Assembly: GCA_963971575.1 (NCBI GenBank)
Contig: OZ020618.1
Span: 5,768,501-5,832,500 of the forward strand
Length of the DNA stretch: 64,000 bases
Direction: 5' to 3'
Source: Liopterus haemorrhoidalis
Lineage: Eukaryota; Arthropoda; Insecta; Coleoptera; Dytiscidae
A model generated the notes under the pieces. That model saw only the letters and a list, made by a program, of their open reading frames with translations, did no database searches and was not told where the DNA came from. How positions within the stretch are numbered: the first letter of the stretch is position 1; the number at the start of each line of letters is the position of its first letter. The translations under genes and the position numbers were made by a program. Shown piece after piece: positions 23,016-33,775 of the stretch.

Positions 23016-23700
23016 ATTCAAACATTTTTATTCGAATAATAAAAAATTTGATTTTTTTGACATAAAATTCACATTTAGCCCCTTTATTCCCTAGGGAATT
23101 TAAGTATTAACAAATATTTATTCGACGAAAAAATAAATTCTTTTTAAAAATTCTGATCTATCGAAGTTGGTCTATCAAATGAAATTGGATAGACCAACAA
23201 ATTTTAATTTATGAAAAATAATTTTGTATGCGATTTTCGTCAAAAATGTGTCAAAAATCTTTTGTTCCTCACCCTATATTCCAGAGGGGTTGATTTAAAA
23301 ACCTGAAAAAATTCTAAATAATGTACGTTGATGGGACCCGGAAAATTATAGCTGGGTCTTGTGAAATTTTCATTTTACATGTGTATGGGGGGGGGCAAAT
23401 ATAAAATCTTCCCCGAGGCCCGAAAATTCTAGTTACGGTACTGGCAGTAGATAACAAAATTCCATAAATGAATCTGTTGGATAAAAGCCGAATTCCATAT
23501 ATAACGAAATTGGATTAAAGTGGTTTTCGAGCTCATATATTTCTAGCTCGTTGATTTATTTTATTTAATATAAACTGTTTACAACAAAATCATGTACAAC
23601 CTCCTACACACACCTTCGCATACACAAGATAAAGCAGAAAATATAAACACATAACGACTTTTAAAATATATTTTTATATTAATAATATTTTATTTTTCAG
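23016..23700. other. End of intron 2
   Basis: Contains a diverged R1 core word (CTGAAAAAATTCTAAATAAT near 23310). Ends with a T-rich tract and TTTTCAG at 23694-23700. Confidence 0.45.
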
Positions 23701-23880
23701 AACAAGCTGAAGAGTTTGCTTTGGAGCAATTAACAAATTATCTTCGAGAGCAGGAGAGATTGTATAACCGTCCTCCGGAGCCAGAGTTTTCGTTCCGGGT
23801 GATGGATGATGGATCAAGAAGAGTCCAGGATGTATTCGGAGTTGCTCCTCCGGATCCTAGATATTATGAACCAGTCCCAG
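23701..23880 (+). CDS. Membrane protein gene, exon 3 (helical ectodomain segment)
   Basis: 180 nt, phase 1 at both sides, acceptor TTTTCAG, donor GTAATA. It encodes 60 residues: the charged, likely helical run EQAEEFALEQLTNYLREQER, then PEFSFRVMDDGSRRVQDVFG and PPDPRYYEPVP. The base composition and codon use are clearly higher in GC than the flanking intron, as expected for a real exon. No other frame is open through it. The segment lies in the predicted extracellular or luminal domain. Confidence 0.75.
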
Positions 23881-24049
23881 GTAATAAACGGGTATTATGA
23901 AAACTCCAGGAAAACGTAAAATATTTTAGTGGTGTGGTAGGGGTTTATTTTCTTTTTATGTTGAAAGCTTATGTGTGTAGAATACTTACAAAAAGATGAT
24001 TTCTTCCTATAAATAATCTCCCATAGTAAAAAGAAAATGGCAATGCCAA

Positions 24050-24935
24050 CAAAAATAAATATAAACAAAATTTTAAAAGTTTTACTTGTGGCCACTTTCC
24101 ATAATTCTCGAAATAAAAATGCTACGAAGGCGGTTCAAATTTCACCTGCATTTTTTTTTTCTTCGTTATTTTTCGCGCAAATTTTACACATTTTTTTTTC
24201 TTAATTTGTGTATAGACCAATTTTGGGATTTGGGGTTTAAAAAATGTATTAAAAGCGTCCTCTCATATGTATTTAAATATAGTAATTTTCTGTTGGTTTT
24301 TTTGAATTTATTCAAAAACTGTAAACCGTAGTTTGTCGAGAACGGTAATAGATAGAGACCTGCAGTTTGAGTTTTTGGATTTATCGTAGTTCATTTAGTC
24401 TAGAAAAAAATTGAGGCCTTATTCGTTTTGCGTATTTTAAAATTATGACAAATTTTAATATGGCGTGATTTATAGAAATTTTCATCTTCGCATGAACGTA
24501 TCTCAAAAACGAAATGTGTTAAAGACCTGTGGTTGATTTTTTTGAATTCTCATTGTTTTTTACCTTGAAAAAATGGGGCTTTACGAGCTGTGCCCATTTT
24601 TGATTTAAATTATTTTGAAATAGGCGACTTTTACAAAAAAAATGGACATTCACATGACTGTATCTTAAAAACTATTATATATAGAGACGTGCGGTGGGAA
24701 TTTTTATCATTCTGATGTCCTATAGGGCCTTGAGACACATTTTGAAGAAAAATATTTTTTTGAAAAATTTTGATTTAAAATTTATTTTTTTCAAAATTTC
24801 AAATAATTCTTTCTTGAAAACGGTAAAAAATAGAGACCTGAGGTTTAAATTTTTGAAACCCTCTAGCCTTGTTTAGAAAAAAATAAGGCCTTAAAAATGC
24901 CTAATACTCATTATATTGTACTATTCTAACCTAGT
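24050..24935. repeat. Degenerate repeat with recurring 'AGAGACCTG' units
   Basis: AACGGTAATAGATAGAGACC (24342), GTGTTAAAGACCTGTGG (24518), ATTATATATAGAGACGTGCG (24674) and GGTAAAAAATAGAGACCTGA (24823) recur at about 150-175 bp spacing, each followed by a TTT-rich stretch. Related words lie at 43200-43440 and 44150-44230. It looks like an old, unclassified interspersed repeat with internal periodicity. Confidence 0.5.
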
Positions 24936-25427
24936 ACTATCAGCAATGGCAAACGTCCAAAATAAAGGTGTCCGCATTAATATTGGACCATTGCAAAATA
25001 ATTTCAAATATATAAATGATTTTAATTAATTTATAATTGCAATTAGTTGTGTTTCATGGTTATTCTCAACTTTTGAAAAATGGACAAGAGAAGATTTGGA
25101 AATATACTCCTCAACTGTCGAATACTTATCGAGTGTGATCAAATAAATTTAGTGGAACCTATCGAGCATTTTTTTTTATTTTTACCTTAATTTTACCAGC
25201 GTCTCTAATCTGCGTCTCATTTTATAATGCCTACAAAATTAATATTCTCTAATTTAATTTTAACACTATCATTTCGTTATGTAGCAGTAAATTGTATTAA
25301 TATCGATTTTCTCCTTCATTATAAGTATCTTTGAACAGTTATTAAATTATGTAATACATAAAGAGGTTCGCTGAAGTTGAAAATATGATTAAAATATAAA
25401 AAACCATCTTAGAATATTGATTACACT

Positions 25428-26240
25428 GGCCAACACAATTTTTGCTGACTTACATCTAAGACTTGTTTCTTACTAATTTGGTGCTGCTGAACTCAAATAT
25501 CATATCACTTTTTGCTTATCACATTAGATTTTTGCTCTACAACAAATACATATTTTCGGCCAAATAATGCTTCTATCGTTTAATTTTAGACGTTGATACT
25601 GTAATTGGTACAAATTTGGCGAACAATAAGGACTAAATAATTAGAAAATATTCTTAAAATTTTATTTATAGTGAAAGAAAGAAAATTAGAACAGTTTTAA
25701 TTACATTTTAATGCATTGGAGTATTAAAATAAAAATACAAAATAATTTAAGGATTAAATGGTCGTTTGTAAGATCTTCTGGAGTGCACCATTCCCAATAA
25801 GTCTCTTTTAATACTCCAACAGTAGTCAGCCATCATGTGAGTAACCCACCTTCCTTGATAACGTCTCTCCATCTCTTTTAAATCCTGATGGAAACGTCCA
25901 CCCTGTTCATCACTAACATCTCCAAGATTGACAGGAAATTTGTCAAAATGACTGTTTAAAAATGAAATTCTCCACTCATGTTGCACCCCAGATGATGATT
26001 TTTAATCAAATATATTGGACAACAAGAACGAAGTTGAAATTAAAGTAGACGTATATCAGAACGTGAAAAGGTGAAAAAAGTCAAAATACGATAGAACAAA
26101 AATTTGACGTGATAGGCAGAAACTGTTAACATTTTTGAAATCAGCACCCCCAAAATTAGTTAAAAACTAATAAGTATAACTAAAATATTAAGTATCAGAT
26201 CTAAGTCAGCAAAAAAAAAGTTTAAATTTGTTGACCAGTG
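25428..26240. mobile_element. DNA transposon remnant with CACTGG ends, about 810 bp
   Basis: The left terminus CACTGGCCAACACAATTTTT followed by GCTGACTTACATCTAAGAC faces, reverse-complemented, CACTGGTCAACAAATTTAAA and GCTGACTTAGATC. TTA stands on both outer sides (25425-25427 and 26241-26243). CACTG ends with a 3-bp duplication would fit the CMC (CACTA/Chapaev) group. It contains a minus-strand frame of a protein family often seen in arthropod repeats (25747-26000). Confidence 0.6.
25747..26000 (-). pseudogene. C-terminal fragment of a transposon-linked protein (DEQG-RFHQD family)
   Basis: The last 80 codons read ISFLNSHFDKFPVNLGDVS, then DEQGGRFHQDLKEMERRYQG and MMADYCWSIKRDLLG. This motif chain recurs in many uncharacterised arthropod and cnidarian proteins, generally ones in many copies. 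Upstream the expected LGCNM lies in the next frame (about 25975-25995), so a one-base shift separates it. Only the C-terminus remains. The function is unknown; location inside CACTGG inverted ends links it to a transposon. Confidence 0.6.
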
Positions 26241-26249
26241 TTATATGTT

Positions 26250-26620
26250 GATATAAACTGAAAAAAAATATAGATTTTACATCTAAAAATAAATAAATAA
26301 ATATAATATAACTCCCTCCGTCCGAAAATATGATATACATTTACAATTTTAATTAATTAGAATGATTTTATTTATGAAATAGTTGCAAATACCTAGTAAA
26401 ACAAAGAATAATACAAAAAGATTTAATTTAACAAGGACGTGGCTGTCTCCACAGCTTGTATGGAACATGATAATGTTGTTTGTAATCGTCCCTACCGATG
26501 AAGTTTTGTCTTATTAATGTGTGAAATCTTATAGGAATTCCCTCCTTTTGCTAACATGGTTGCTTCTAGACAAGTTTGCAATGTTAGAAAAATATTATCA
26601 AGGGTTTCTATGTTTAATGC
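26250..26620. other. Intron 3 sequence; one Stowaway-like word
   Basis: ACTCCCTCCGTCCGAAAATA at 26311-26330 matches the general Stowaway/mariner MITE end. No inverted partner was found within the next 500 bp. Confidence 0.3.
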
Positions 26621-26639
26621 ATTAAATGCATTTTGTACA

Positions 26640-26785
26640 CATTGAATCAGTTCGTCGATTGTATTCGGTGAAATGTTGTAAGGATTGTTTTGCTAAACAA
26701 AATGATCAAAAGCTTTATTTAACCGATAAAAATTACTACTTAAAATCTAGTTCCGCTGAAACCAAAGAAACATATATCGAAAATA
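26640..26785. repeat. MITE-B remnant
   Basis: TTTTGCTAAACAAAATGATC, AACCGATAAAAATTACTAC and AAAATCTAGTTCCGCTGAAA follow in the MITE-B order; the left end is poorly preserved. Confidence 0.5.
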
Positions 26786-26990
26786 TATATGAGATAATTT
26801 TATGTTGTATTTAATATTGCTACAAAACAGTCCACGGGGTTATGTATCGCAAACTAATATTCCGCTCTAAGCAAGTTAAGACTGCTCTTTTTCGGTAGCG
26901 AAGCTGCATGCTACTATTAATAATATAAATAATAATGTATTTACTGTTTAAACTGTGTGTTACCATATTAACATTTAATTTATATTTCAG

Positions 26991-27309
26991 ATGATACCTA
27001 TCAACTCCCTGACTACACCGACGAGTCACCAGAGAATCCTATAGCATCCCCCCGCAACGAAGTACCCCGTAATGAGCCAGCATACCAACCCCCACAGCCA
27101 CAAATCCCCAATGAGCCGGTGATACCAGTCCCCAGCTTGAGAGACCAGAATCCTGGGAAGTTACTGAACGTGGATCGGCCCCAGGAGGCCGTGTACGTGA
27201 AGCCCGTCCTCCAGGATGATACTGCAGGAGTTTATATCATAGCTGTGGTGGCTGGTATTAGTGCAGCTGCAACTGTTGGACTTATTGCTTTTGGGATTGG
27301 ATGGTACAA
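26991..27309 (+). CDS. Membrane protein gene, exon 4 (acidic/proline-rich region and transmembrane segment)
   Basis: Acceptor TATATTTCAG, donor GTGAGT at 27310. The exon is entered in phase 1 and left in phase 2. It encodes DDTYQLPDYTDESPENPIA, a P/N/Q-rich stretch with the repeated word NEP, and a membrane-proximal KPVLQDDTAGVY. The hydrophobic segment that follows (about 26 residues, IIAVVAGISAAATVG ... FGIGWY) is a clear transmembrane helix. The frame ends WYK, after which a cytoplasmic tail is expected. No convincing next exon was found downstream in the window. Codon use is distinctly richer in G and C than the surroundings. Confidence 0.75.
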
Positions 27310-27315
27310 GTGAGT

Positions 27316-28048
27316 ACTTTTTTTATTAAATAAACAAATATTTTTAAGAGATATATTTTAAAATATACTCGTAGCATTATAGAATTTTAATAGTTATTTA
27401 TGCGATTAATGTGTAAAGAAGGCCTTTTTAATTAGATGCGAATTTTCGCGCGAGTAGATGAGTACTGAAAATGGTAGCACGAAATTGAAAAAAAAGCTTT
27501 ATACACGTATTATATACAACATTTTATCTCACACCGAAAATATTAATAAAAATAAAAAATAATTGGGTAATAATTATTAATTAAATCCACCATATTGGTA
27601 ACTTTTTGGTTATTTTTGGTTATTTAGTATCAAAATTTCACACAAGATAGCAGATCTATGTCCATAATGGGTGAGTTAAAATCAATAAATGATTCTTTAT
27701 TTATTTATTTATTTATTTTTTACAACGGCCTATTTCTGCAACGAGGCTACTCGCCGATAAATGATTCTTTACTTCACAAGTTATACAGATCAATTTTGTA
27801 AAAAGTTACTGTGCAGTAACGTTACTACAAGATAAAATATTATGAAAAGTATAATGACTTTAATTCATGATAATAGCTGACCTTGCTCATAGTGACAAAT
27901 TTAGTTACTATGATCATAGTAACTGAGTTACAGAATTGGTCTGATTTGTAAAGAATCATTAATTAATTTTATCTCCTCTTAAATTTTATGTTTAAACAAT
28001 ATTTGTCCGGTATGCTTGATTATTTAGAATTTTGGCAGCTGGTTACTG
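27316..28048. other. Start of intron 4, no gene
   Basis: AT-rich; TTTA repeats at 27695-27718 and a CGAGGCTACTCGCCG palindrome-like word at 27743. No exon recognised. Confidence 0.35.
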
Positions 28049-28056
28049 GTTACCAT

Positions 28057-28248
28057 CAGAGCCGCAGTAAGGGGTGGGGCGGAGGGGGCGACGGCCCCTA
28101 GCGCACTATGGAAAAGGGCGCCACATTGCGAAAGTGAAGACCTTTTTTTTGCTCTTCACTGGGAATTTGCTTATCACTTACATTTATTTGCCAAGGGCGC
28201 CAAAACGCAGTTTTGCTCCTAGCGCAAGTTTTCCTTACTGCGGCTCTG
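28057..28248. mobile_element. hAT MITE (GCGCC family), 192 bp, perfect 8-bp duplication
   Basis: Inverted ends CAGAGCCGCAGTAAGG. Flanking duplications are GTTACCAT at 28049-28056 and 28249-28256. The interior is rich in GGCGCC and CCCCTAGCGC words and includes TTTTTTTTGCTCTTCACT. A second complete copy in the opposite orientation is at 60892-61161. There is no coding capacity. Confidence 0.9.
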
Positions 28249-28262
28249 GTTACCATGACAAC
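28249..28262 (+). promoter_or_regulatory. X-box-like (RFX) sequence
   Basis: GTTACCATGACAAC fits the RFX X-box pattern RYYNYYATRRNRAC. It spans the junction of the hAT MITE target site, so the site existed before the insertion. Function is a guess from consensus. Confidence 0.25.
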
Positions 28263-28500
28263 ATAAGATGACCGGCCAGTACTAATTGTTGGTTATTTAT
28301 AAATTAAGTGTTCTAATCGAGTATTATGGTCATTTAGATTTAAGTCAGTTGAACTGAAGTATTTTATAAAAGTATTTTCATTTACACTTGTCTTTAATTT
28401 ACGTATTTTATAACATGAAAGTGTACATTTGATAATTTTTAGCATTAACAGTTGGTAACCAAGGCAAGACTTTACGCACTAGTGCTTAAATGTGTAATTT
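28263..28500. other. No gene seen
   Basis: AT-rich intronic or intergenic sequence. Confidence 0.3.
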
Positions 28501-28559
28501 TAGACATTGTCATGCGTGCGTAAAGTGCCTACTTTGCACACGATGGTAAAAAATATATA

Positions 28560-29021
28560 TTTACACATAGAAGACCGGAAGAGAAATTTAAACCATATGA
28601 CGAAGTTTGAGATTGAACGTGTAGCGGAGGACCTTCCGTGGCCAGTTCTAAGACGATTCAATTTCCTCCAAAGGTTCCCGGTAACCGAATTTTGAGGTGA
28701 TCCATAAAGTCCTTATTTCTTACATCGTCACTGTTCCGCCAGTTGTTCCATAGCTGTGATATATTTGCTATTTTTACGGAATTGTCGTTCCAGATTGGAG
28801 ATCTGGATTTAAGTCGAACATGGGACAGATTGCTCAACTCTGGTTCAATAGGCAGGTCCTGTGCAAACAGTGAGTTGGCTTTATCCCATTCCCGTTTTGC
28901 TATACTCAACCTTCTAATATCTGGAAGAGGGATGTTTGAAAAAACTAGCCAAATGGAAGGAGATGATTTTACAGTTCCAGTGATGACGCGCATGGTTTCG
29001 TTTAACTGAGTGTCCACCTTA
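28560..29021 (-). pseudogene. LINE ORF2 C-terminal fragment, part 1
   Basis: Minus-strand text VDTQLNETMRVITGTVKS, WLVFSNIPLPDIRRLSIAKR, RLKSRSPIW and, in a shifted frame, LNRLRTGHGRSS is typical for the region after the reverse transcriptase in jockey/RTE-like LINEs. At least one frameshift (near 28680) and later stops inactivate it. The frame is cut at 29019-29021 by a MITE and resumes at 29530. Confidence 0.7.
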
Positions 29022-29529
29022 TGGTTGGTTTATATATGGAACAAGAATATGGAATGGGAAATAAAAATAGTACACAAGAATAAAAAATATGAAACCGTTT
29101 ATATCGGACATAACATTTCGTCGCTGCGCCTGCGTACTTGCGTTGGCCTATGTTTAACGGTTATCGCTTGACAGGTGTTTAATATAACTTTTAAAAAAAT
29201 TCCGTGTTTAGTAAAATGGATTCAGAAGATTTTGTAAATTTATTTGCTTGTGTTTCACACGTTATATTGTTGTTTCCAACCTTCTGATCACAGCTGGAAA
29301 ACAGCTGTTGAACAAATTTTATTACGGCCGACATCTTGACCGTTGTACGCATGCTTCTCGTCTCTTATTCTTGGAATAAGAATAAAATGTTAAATGTTAC
29401 CAACTTTTCTTATGTTTAAGTTGAATTTCATTCCTACATAAACCGATATACGGCGCAGCCATGTTTTAACATCTTGTGTACTATTCTTATTTCCTATTCC
29501 TTATTCTTGTTCCGTATATAAACCAATCA
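29022..29529. mobile_element. MITE with TTA duplication inside a LINE (508 bp)
   Basis: Inverted ends begin TGGTTGGTTTATATA and extend about 60 bp (GGAACAAGAATATGGAATGG, AGTACACAAGA). TTA flanks both sides (29019-29021, 29530-29532). A 3-bp TTA duplication suggests PIF/Harbinger. Removing the element plus one TTA joins the two LINE parts. Confidence 0.85.
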
Positions 29530-29580
29530 TTACCTGTTGTATCATACTAGAGCGCAGTATTCAGCCGAATATGCTATACA
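29530..29580 (-). pseudogene. LINE ORF2 fragment, part 2 (other side of the MITE)
   Basis: Minus-strand AYSAEYCALV is the block that precedes the D-T-QLN motif in the same LINE proteins (usual form AYSxAEYCxPVW). It lies on the other side of the MITE in the expected order, with one additional frameshift at the TGA after CALV. Confidence 0.65.
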
Positions 29581-30790
29581 CTGTTCAAAATCAAGAGTAG
29601 TAATCATTCAATGTTCACGTGATAATTTTGTCAAACTCTCATCGTTAGTTGGCTGTTGAGCACTTATATTTGAGCACTTATATTTGGCACCTATTGGTGA
29701 CAGCCAATAGGGTAGCGACTTCAATCTTTCACGTGATTTTAGTGAGACTAGTTCTTGATTGTAAACAGGGTATAGTCCAATTGCCGCTCTTTACAGAGTA
29801 TCTGCATCGGCTCCCCGAGTGGAGCGAGTTGGTGAAGTAGATTGTTCCATGTTTGTGTTTTTTGGTACACCTTTGTTCTTTGTATATAAGAGAGTCCAGG
29901 GTTTTGCTTAGAAAAGTAGGGTGTTTATTATGTCTCAGATTCGTTCCGGGGAAGAGAACCTGAGGTTCATGCGAGGCAAGTCTCTTCCTTAGATGGAACG
30001 TACGTGTTTCAGACTTCATGGGATTCGGAGCTAAACACCATTGGTGATAATGTTTAACAAACAGGGACAGGTCATATGTTAATGTAATGGCAACAACCAA
30101 CACCATGTTAAAATTATCGAACAATGCCAAGTTGTTTTTGAAATATCCTTGGTTCGCTCATCAACAACATGGGAAGTTGCGAGTAAGAGATAAGACGGAG
30201 GATATCATAATGTAGAGCAGCTATGACTCAGTTATCTAAAATCTAGGCGGATAGAAATATTCGCAAAGATTTAAAGATTAATCTAGTCAAACTCTAGTGT
30301 TTCCCATAATTCTGTATGCTTCTGATACTTGTACAATGTGTAGCAGTGACCAGTAGACAATTGCCATTTTAGAGATGTGTCGCGTTTTTATGCGCATATC
30401 TAACTAAATGTAAATTTATATCTGAATTTAAATACGCCACACCGATGGTATGCTACACCTGTCATGTGACAAACCAATGGTAGGCTTCTTTTTGTTTTCC
30501 TTTGTATCAGAGCTTCTAGTAGCCACGAAGAAGAACACTCTCTTAGCGTCTGCCGTGGTATACAGGTTGCCATAAAAGCATTTTTCAATTTCTGTTAAAT
30601 TTACAACGAAGAGTCATTACTTTCCATAGCCCAGGCTAATCAGCTAGCAAATGCCGTGGACTGCATAATATGCAAACATATTTGTGTTAAATGAGATACA
30701 GCCACAGCTCCGACAATCTTCTAAGTCGCATACAGACGCATTCTTGAACCAAATAACACGCAGAATAAACAGCAATGAAAAAACATTATC
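29581..30790. other. No gene seen; dispersed repeat at 29582-29640
   Basis: 29582-29640 (AATCAAGAGTAGTAATCATT, CACGTGATAATTTTGTC) is related to 18325-18390. The remaining kilobase has only short frames. Confidence 0.4.
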
Positions 30791-30799
30791 CAAAGTAAA

Positions 30800-30905
30800 T
30801 CAAACGGCAAAGAAAGACGCGGACGACCAATAATGTCTCTAAGTTACAGAAAAACGTATTTCAGGAGCCTTTTGAATGATCTCTTCGTGCAGCACAGGAG
30901 AGAAA
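30800..30905 (+). pseudogene. Possible LINE C-terminal remnant (GKERRGRP)
   Basis: GGCAAAGAAAGACGCGGACG reads GKERRGRP, as in the basic motif near the C-terminus of RTE/craft-type LINE proteins, then broken frames. Short and weak. Confidence 0.25.
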
Positions 30906-30919
30906 GAAATGGAAAACCT

Positions 30920-32143
30920 TAATCAAAGGAAAAATCCATAGGTAAATTCCTCATATATATCACATCACTAGTGCCATGACGGCAAAGAAATAGTCTCATT
31001 TTTTTAACGCACATTGACAGATTGCAACTTATAGTCATTATATAATTATCTATAAATAGCAAAAAATACAGACAGAATGATGCATACATCTCGAATGATG
31101 TATAAAACAAAAAATGTATTTTAAATTTCGCGCTCTGTGATTCTGGCACTTATTGTGGCGCCTCTATCAACACATTTCTCAACTAATATCAAATGGCGGA
31201 TTTATCGACCGTAACAAAATTATATTTATTTTACAAGAGTTTATAAAATAAATGAACTATGAAAAGAGTTTAAGTACTGTAGTTGCATTTTAAATCAATA
31301 TTGTGCATTTTTATATATTAAATATTTATACTTCTGAGTAATATAGAAAATGATAATATTTTTTAGTTTTTCAAATACAATTACATTTTTACTATTATAT
31401 ACACTTTTAAATTTACTCTTTGTTTTTAATATTGTTTCTTAGAATGCACAATGGTCATCAAGTGGCATGTAACAATGGAGCAATCGACCCAGGCGCCTGG
31501 GCCAAGAGGGCGCCTTTTAGATATTTCACATTTGTTTATTTTTATAATATTTTCATAATAAAAATTTTATTATTTGCTTGTTGCATCTTTATAAATAAGG
31601 TATCTATTTATCTTTGTTTATAAATATTACATTTTATTTGGTTGGCAGACAAATGAGCGGCGAGTCTGTCGATATAAAGTAACCGTAAACCGTAACCATA
31701 AAAGAAAGTATAGGTAACCGTAAACTTACAATGTATTTATCTAACAGTGTTATCACCGCCTCTACAAGATTTCGTCGACGCAGCTCTAGCTAAAATGATA
31801 GCGATAACCAGACAGAGGAGGATTCTTAAGCCGAGTGCAAGAAATGCGATAAAGGCCTTTGATAATTTACAAAAATGTTTGATATTTTGCCACTTTTATT
31901 ACCTTTATTCCACTTGTCTTATGCCTGCTGCATAGCAATAATAAATGATATTAGGGTACTCATATCTGTTTACTAGTTTTAGTGTTTAATTATTGGTGTT
32001 CAAAACTATTGTTGGCGATCAATATTGTGACTTTGACTTGCACTAATATTTATTTATTAATTTCGCTACCCTTAACATTTATGTCGCTGAAAAAACGTTT
32101 TTGCAAATTTAATGAGAATTTGCAGAAAGAATATCCCTTTATA
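30920..32143. other. No supported gene
   Basis: 31685-31735 has AACCGTAAACCGTAACC words. A 60-codon frame at 31747-31935 (PLQDFVDAALAKMIAITRQR) has a coding-like composition but no recognised domain. A possible acceptor at 31441-31442 was examined and not accepted (see rejected list). Confidence 0.35.
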
Positions 32144-32145
32144 TA

Positions 32146-32935
32146 AGGTGTCTCAAAAGAAATTTTATATTTATTTAGCTTACTGCGTGAACGCAACGTA
32201 TCCGAGGGGCGCGGGGGTTATGTCAATCGGTAGCCTGGCTCTTGGGAATTCAGTCGCTATGGAGCGTTTCTCGGACGAATCCGAAACGCAAACATCAGAA
32301 ACCCCTACATTCGCCTAAAGTGACCGTATGGGCTGCGATGTCGGCGCGAGGAATTATCGGCCCTTACTTTTTTGAAGACGAAAGGGGGCGTGCAGTTACA
32401 GTGAATTCAGAGCGTTATGTGGAGATGTTAGACAACTTCTTGGTACCTGAACTGCAAAACTTTCCTGGCTATAACCAAAGAACATGGTTCCAACAGGACG
32501 GAGCAACTTCACACACGTCCAATATGTCTCTGCTACGTGTTCGTGAAATTTTCTCAGGCAAATTGATCTCCCGGAGAGGTGACATAAATTGGCCTCCACG
32601 CAGTCCAGATTTAACCCCTATGGACTTTTTCCTATAGGGTTATCTTAAATCTAAAGTTAACGCCAATAAACCGACTTCACTGGCGCATTTGAAAGAAAAT
32701 ATCCGTCACGAAATGGCAGCCATCCCTGAGTCCACCTGCCGAGACGTCATAAGTAATTTTACTGTTCGATTAAATGAGTGCCGAGAACGCGAGGGTCTAC
32801 ATTTAGACGATATTATTTTTAAGAAATAAATCCCCAAAAAGTGTATTTTAATAATTAATAAACATTTTTTCTATATACGGCTTACTTTTTTCTTAATCGA
32901 TCCACTAAATATAAAATTTCTTTTGAGACACCTTG
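32146..32935. mobile_element. IS630/Tc1-like element, internally deleted copy (about 790 bp)
   Basis: Ends AAGGTGTCTCAAAAGAAATT and the reverse complement at the right, TA at both sides (32144-32145, 32936-32937). It is the sister of the full element at 55323-56635. About 518 bp, from codon 6 of the transposase to just before NPKRKHQKP, are missing. The left tip also lacks the first C of the inverted repeat. Confidence 0.9.
32261..32829 (+). pseudogene. Deleted IS630/Tc1-like transposase
   Basis: The ATG context MERFS is kept, then the deletion removes the DNA-binding region and the first catalytic Asp. The frame resumes with NPKRKHQKP, WFQQDGATSHT and RSPDLTPMDFFL. It is stopped by TAG at 32636, where the intact copy has Trp of DFFLWGYL. 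The rest (SLAHLKENIRHEMAAIP ... DDIIFKK) is present to 32829. It is non-functional but may still be mobilised in trans. Confidence 0.9.
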
Positions 32936-32937
32936 TA

Positions 32938-33775
32938 CAAAGGGGTGTTACAGTGAAACTTAAGCATAAAATCTTGGAATATGAACATATGAAAAGAATG
33001 GTGAGTAGATACCTTTATTGCGGGGGGGAAGCAATGCATTTGTAATAAGTTTGCAGTTTTAATAATTTGTTATCTCTGAATAAAGGCGCCTTGTAAGAAT
33101 ATCTGCTCCAGACTCCAAAAAATCACCACACGGCCCTGCATTTTCACGCAGAGACTTGGAGAGAGAATATTGTATTAAATTTATTACCTTATGACTACTA
33201 AATTAGAGAATAATATGACTTAGCGAATAGCATTTTAGCATATTTAACATATCAAACGCTGCTGCCACAGGAACAAAATTCGCCTTAGAGGAAGTTTTAA
33301 GTTAGGAATAGACCTACTTAGAGAGAACTGGCTATATTATTTTTCTTTTAACAGTGGAATGAATATGGAATAATTTTCGTGAAAACGTAAGTTTTTGTTT
33401 ATCGCAAAAACCATTATAAAAAGGTCAAATGATTATAAAAAACTTAATTAGCGTCTTATTTCCAAGTTTTTCATTGTTATAATCCCTTCATCAATTATAT
33501 TGTACGAAAAATATTTAATATTTAATTTTCTTACATCGTCGTGCAAGTTTATTATTCACGTGACACTGATTTTATAAATGCTAATCATATTTATGGAGCT
33601 TAAAGTATAACCTTGAAATATATGTTATAATAAAAAAGTTGTTAGAAATAAATTAGAAGTAAAATTACACGAACAATATTCATGTTGCATTTTTAACTGA
33701 TTTAAATCTAAATAACCTTAATAATCGATTAAAACATCAGAAATTCAAAATAATCATACTGCCTAGCCATCTTAG
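32938..33775. other. No gene seen
   Basis: AT-rich; no repeat ends recognised. Confidence 0.35.

Noticed and set aside
22739..23065. Frames rich in D, R, T, G (also at 12258, 18335, 35665, 38286, 42239)
   Set aside because: They are translations of CAGA/GACG or CT microsatellites inside R1 and R2, open only because of the repeat.
26311..26340. Stowaway MITE (CTCCCTCCGTCCG)
   Set aside because: Only one end is present; no inverted partner or TA-bounded element.
28074..28271. Open frame GRRGRRPLAHYGKGRHIAK
   Set aside because: It lies in the hAT MITE and results from its GC-rich non-coding interior.
31443..31623. Possible exon 5 of the membrane-protein gene after TTTCTTAG (reads MHNGHQVACNNGAIDPGAW)
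   Set aside because: The phase would fit, but the peptide does not look like a cytoplasmic tail, it runs into AT-rich hydrophobic text, and GGCGCCTGGGCC suggests a GC-rich dispersed repeat. The acceptor has only a weak pyrimidine tract.
31747..31935. Open frame PLQDFVDAALAKMIAITRQRR
   Set aside because: Coding-like composition but no recognised domain, no fitting splice phase for the host gene (a stop appears in the required frame) and no transposon ends. Left as unknown.
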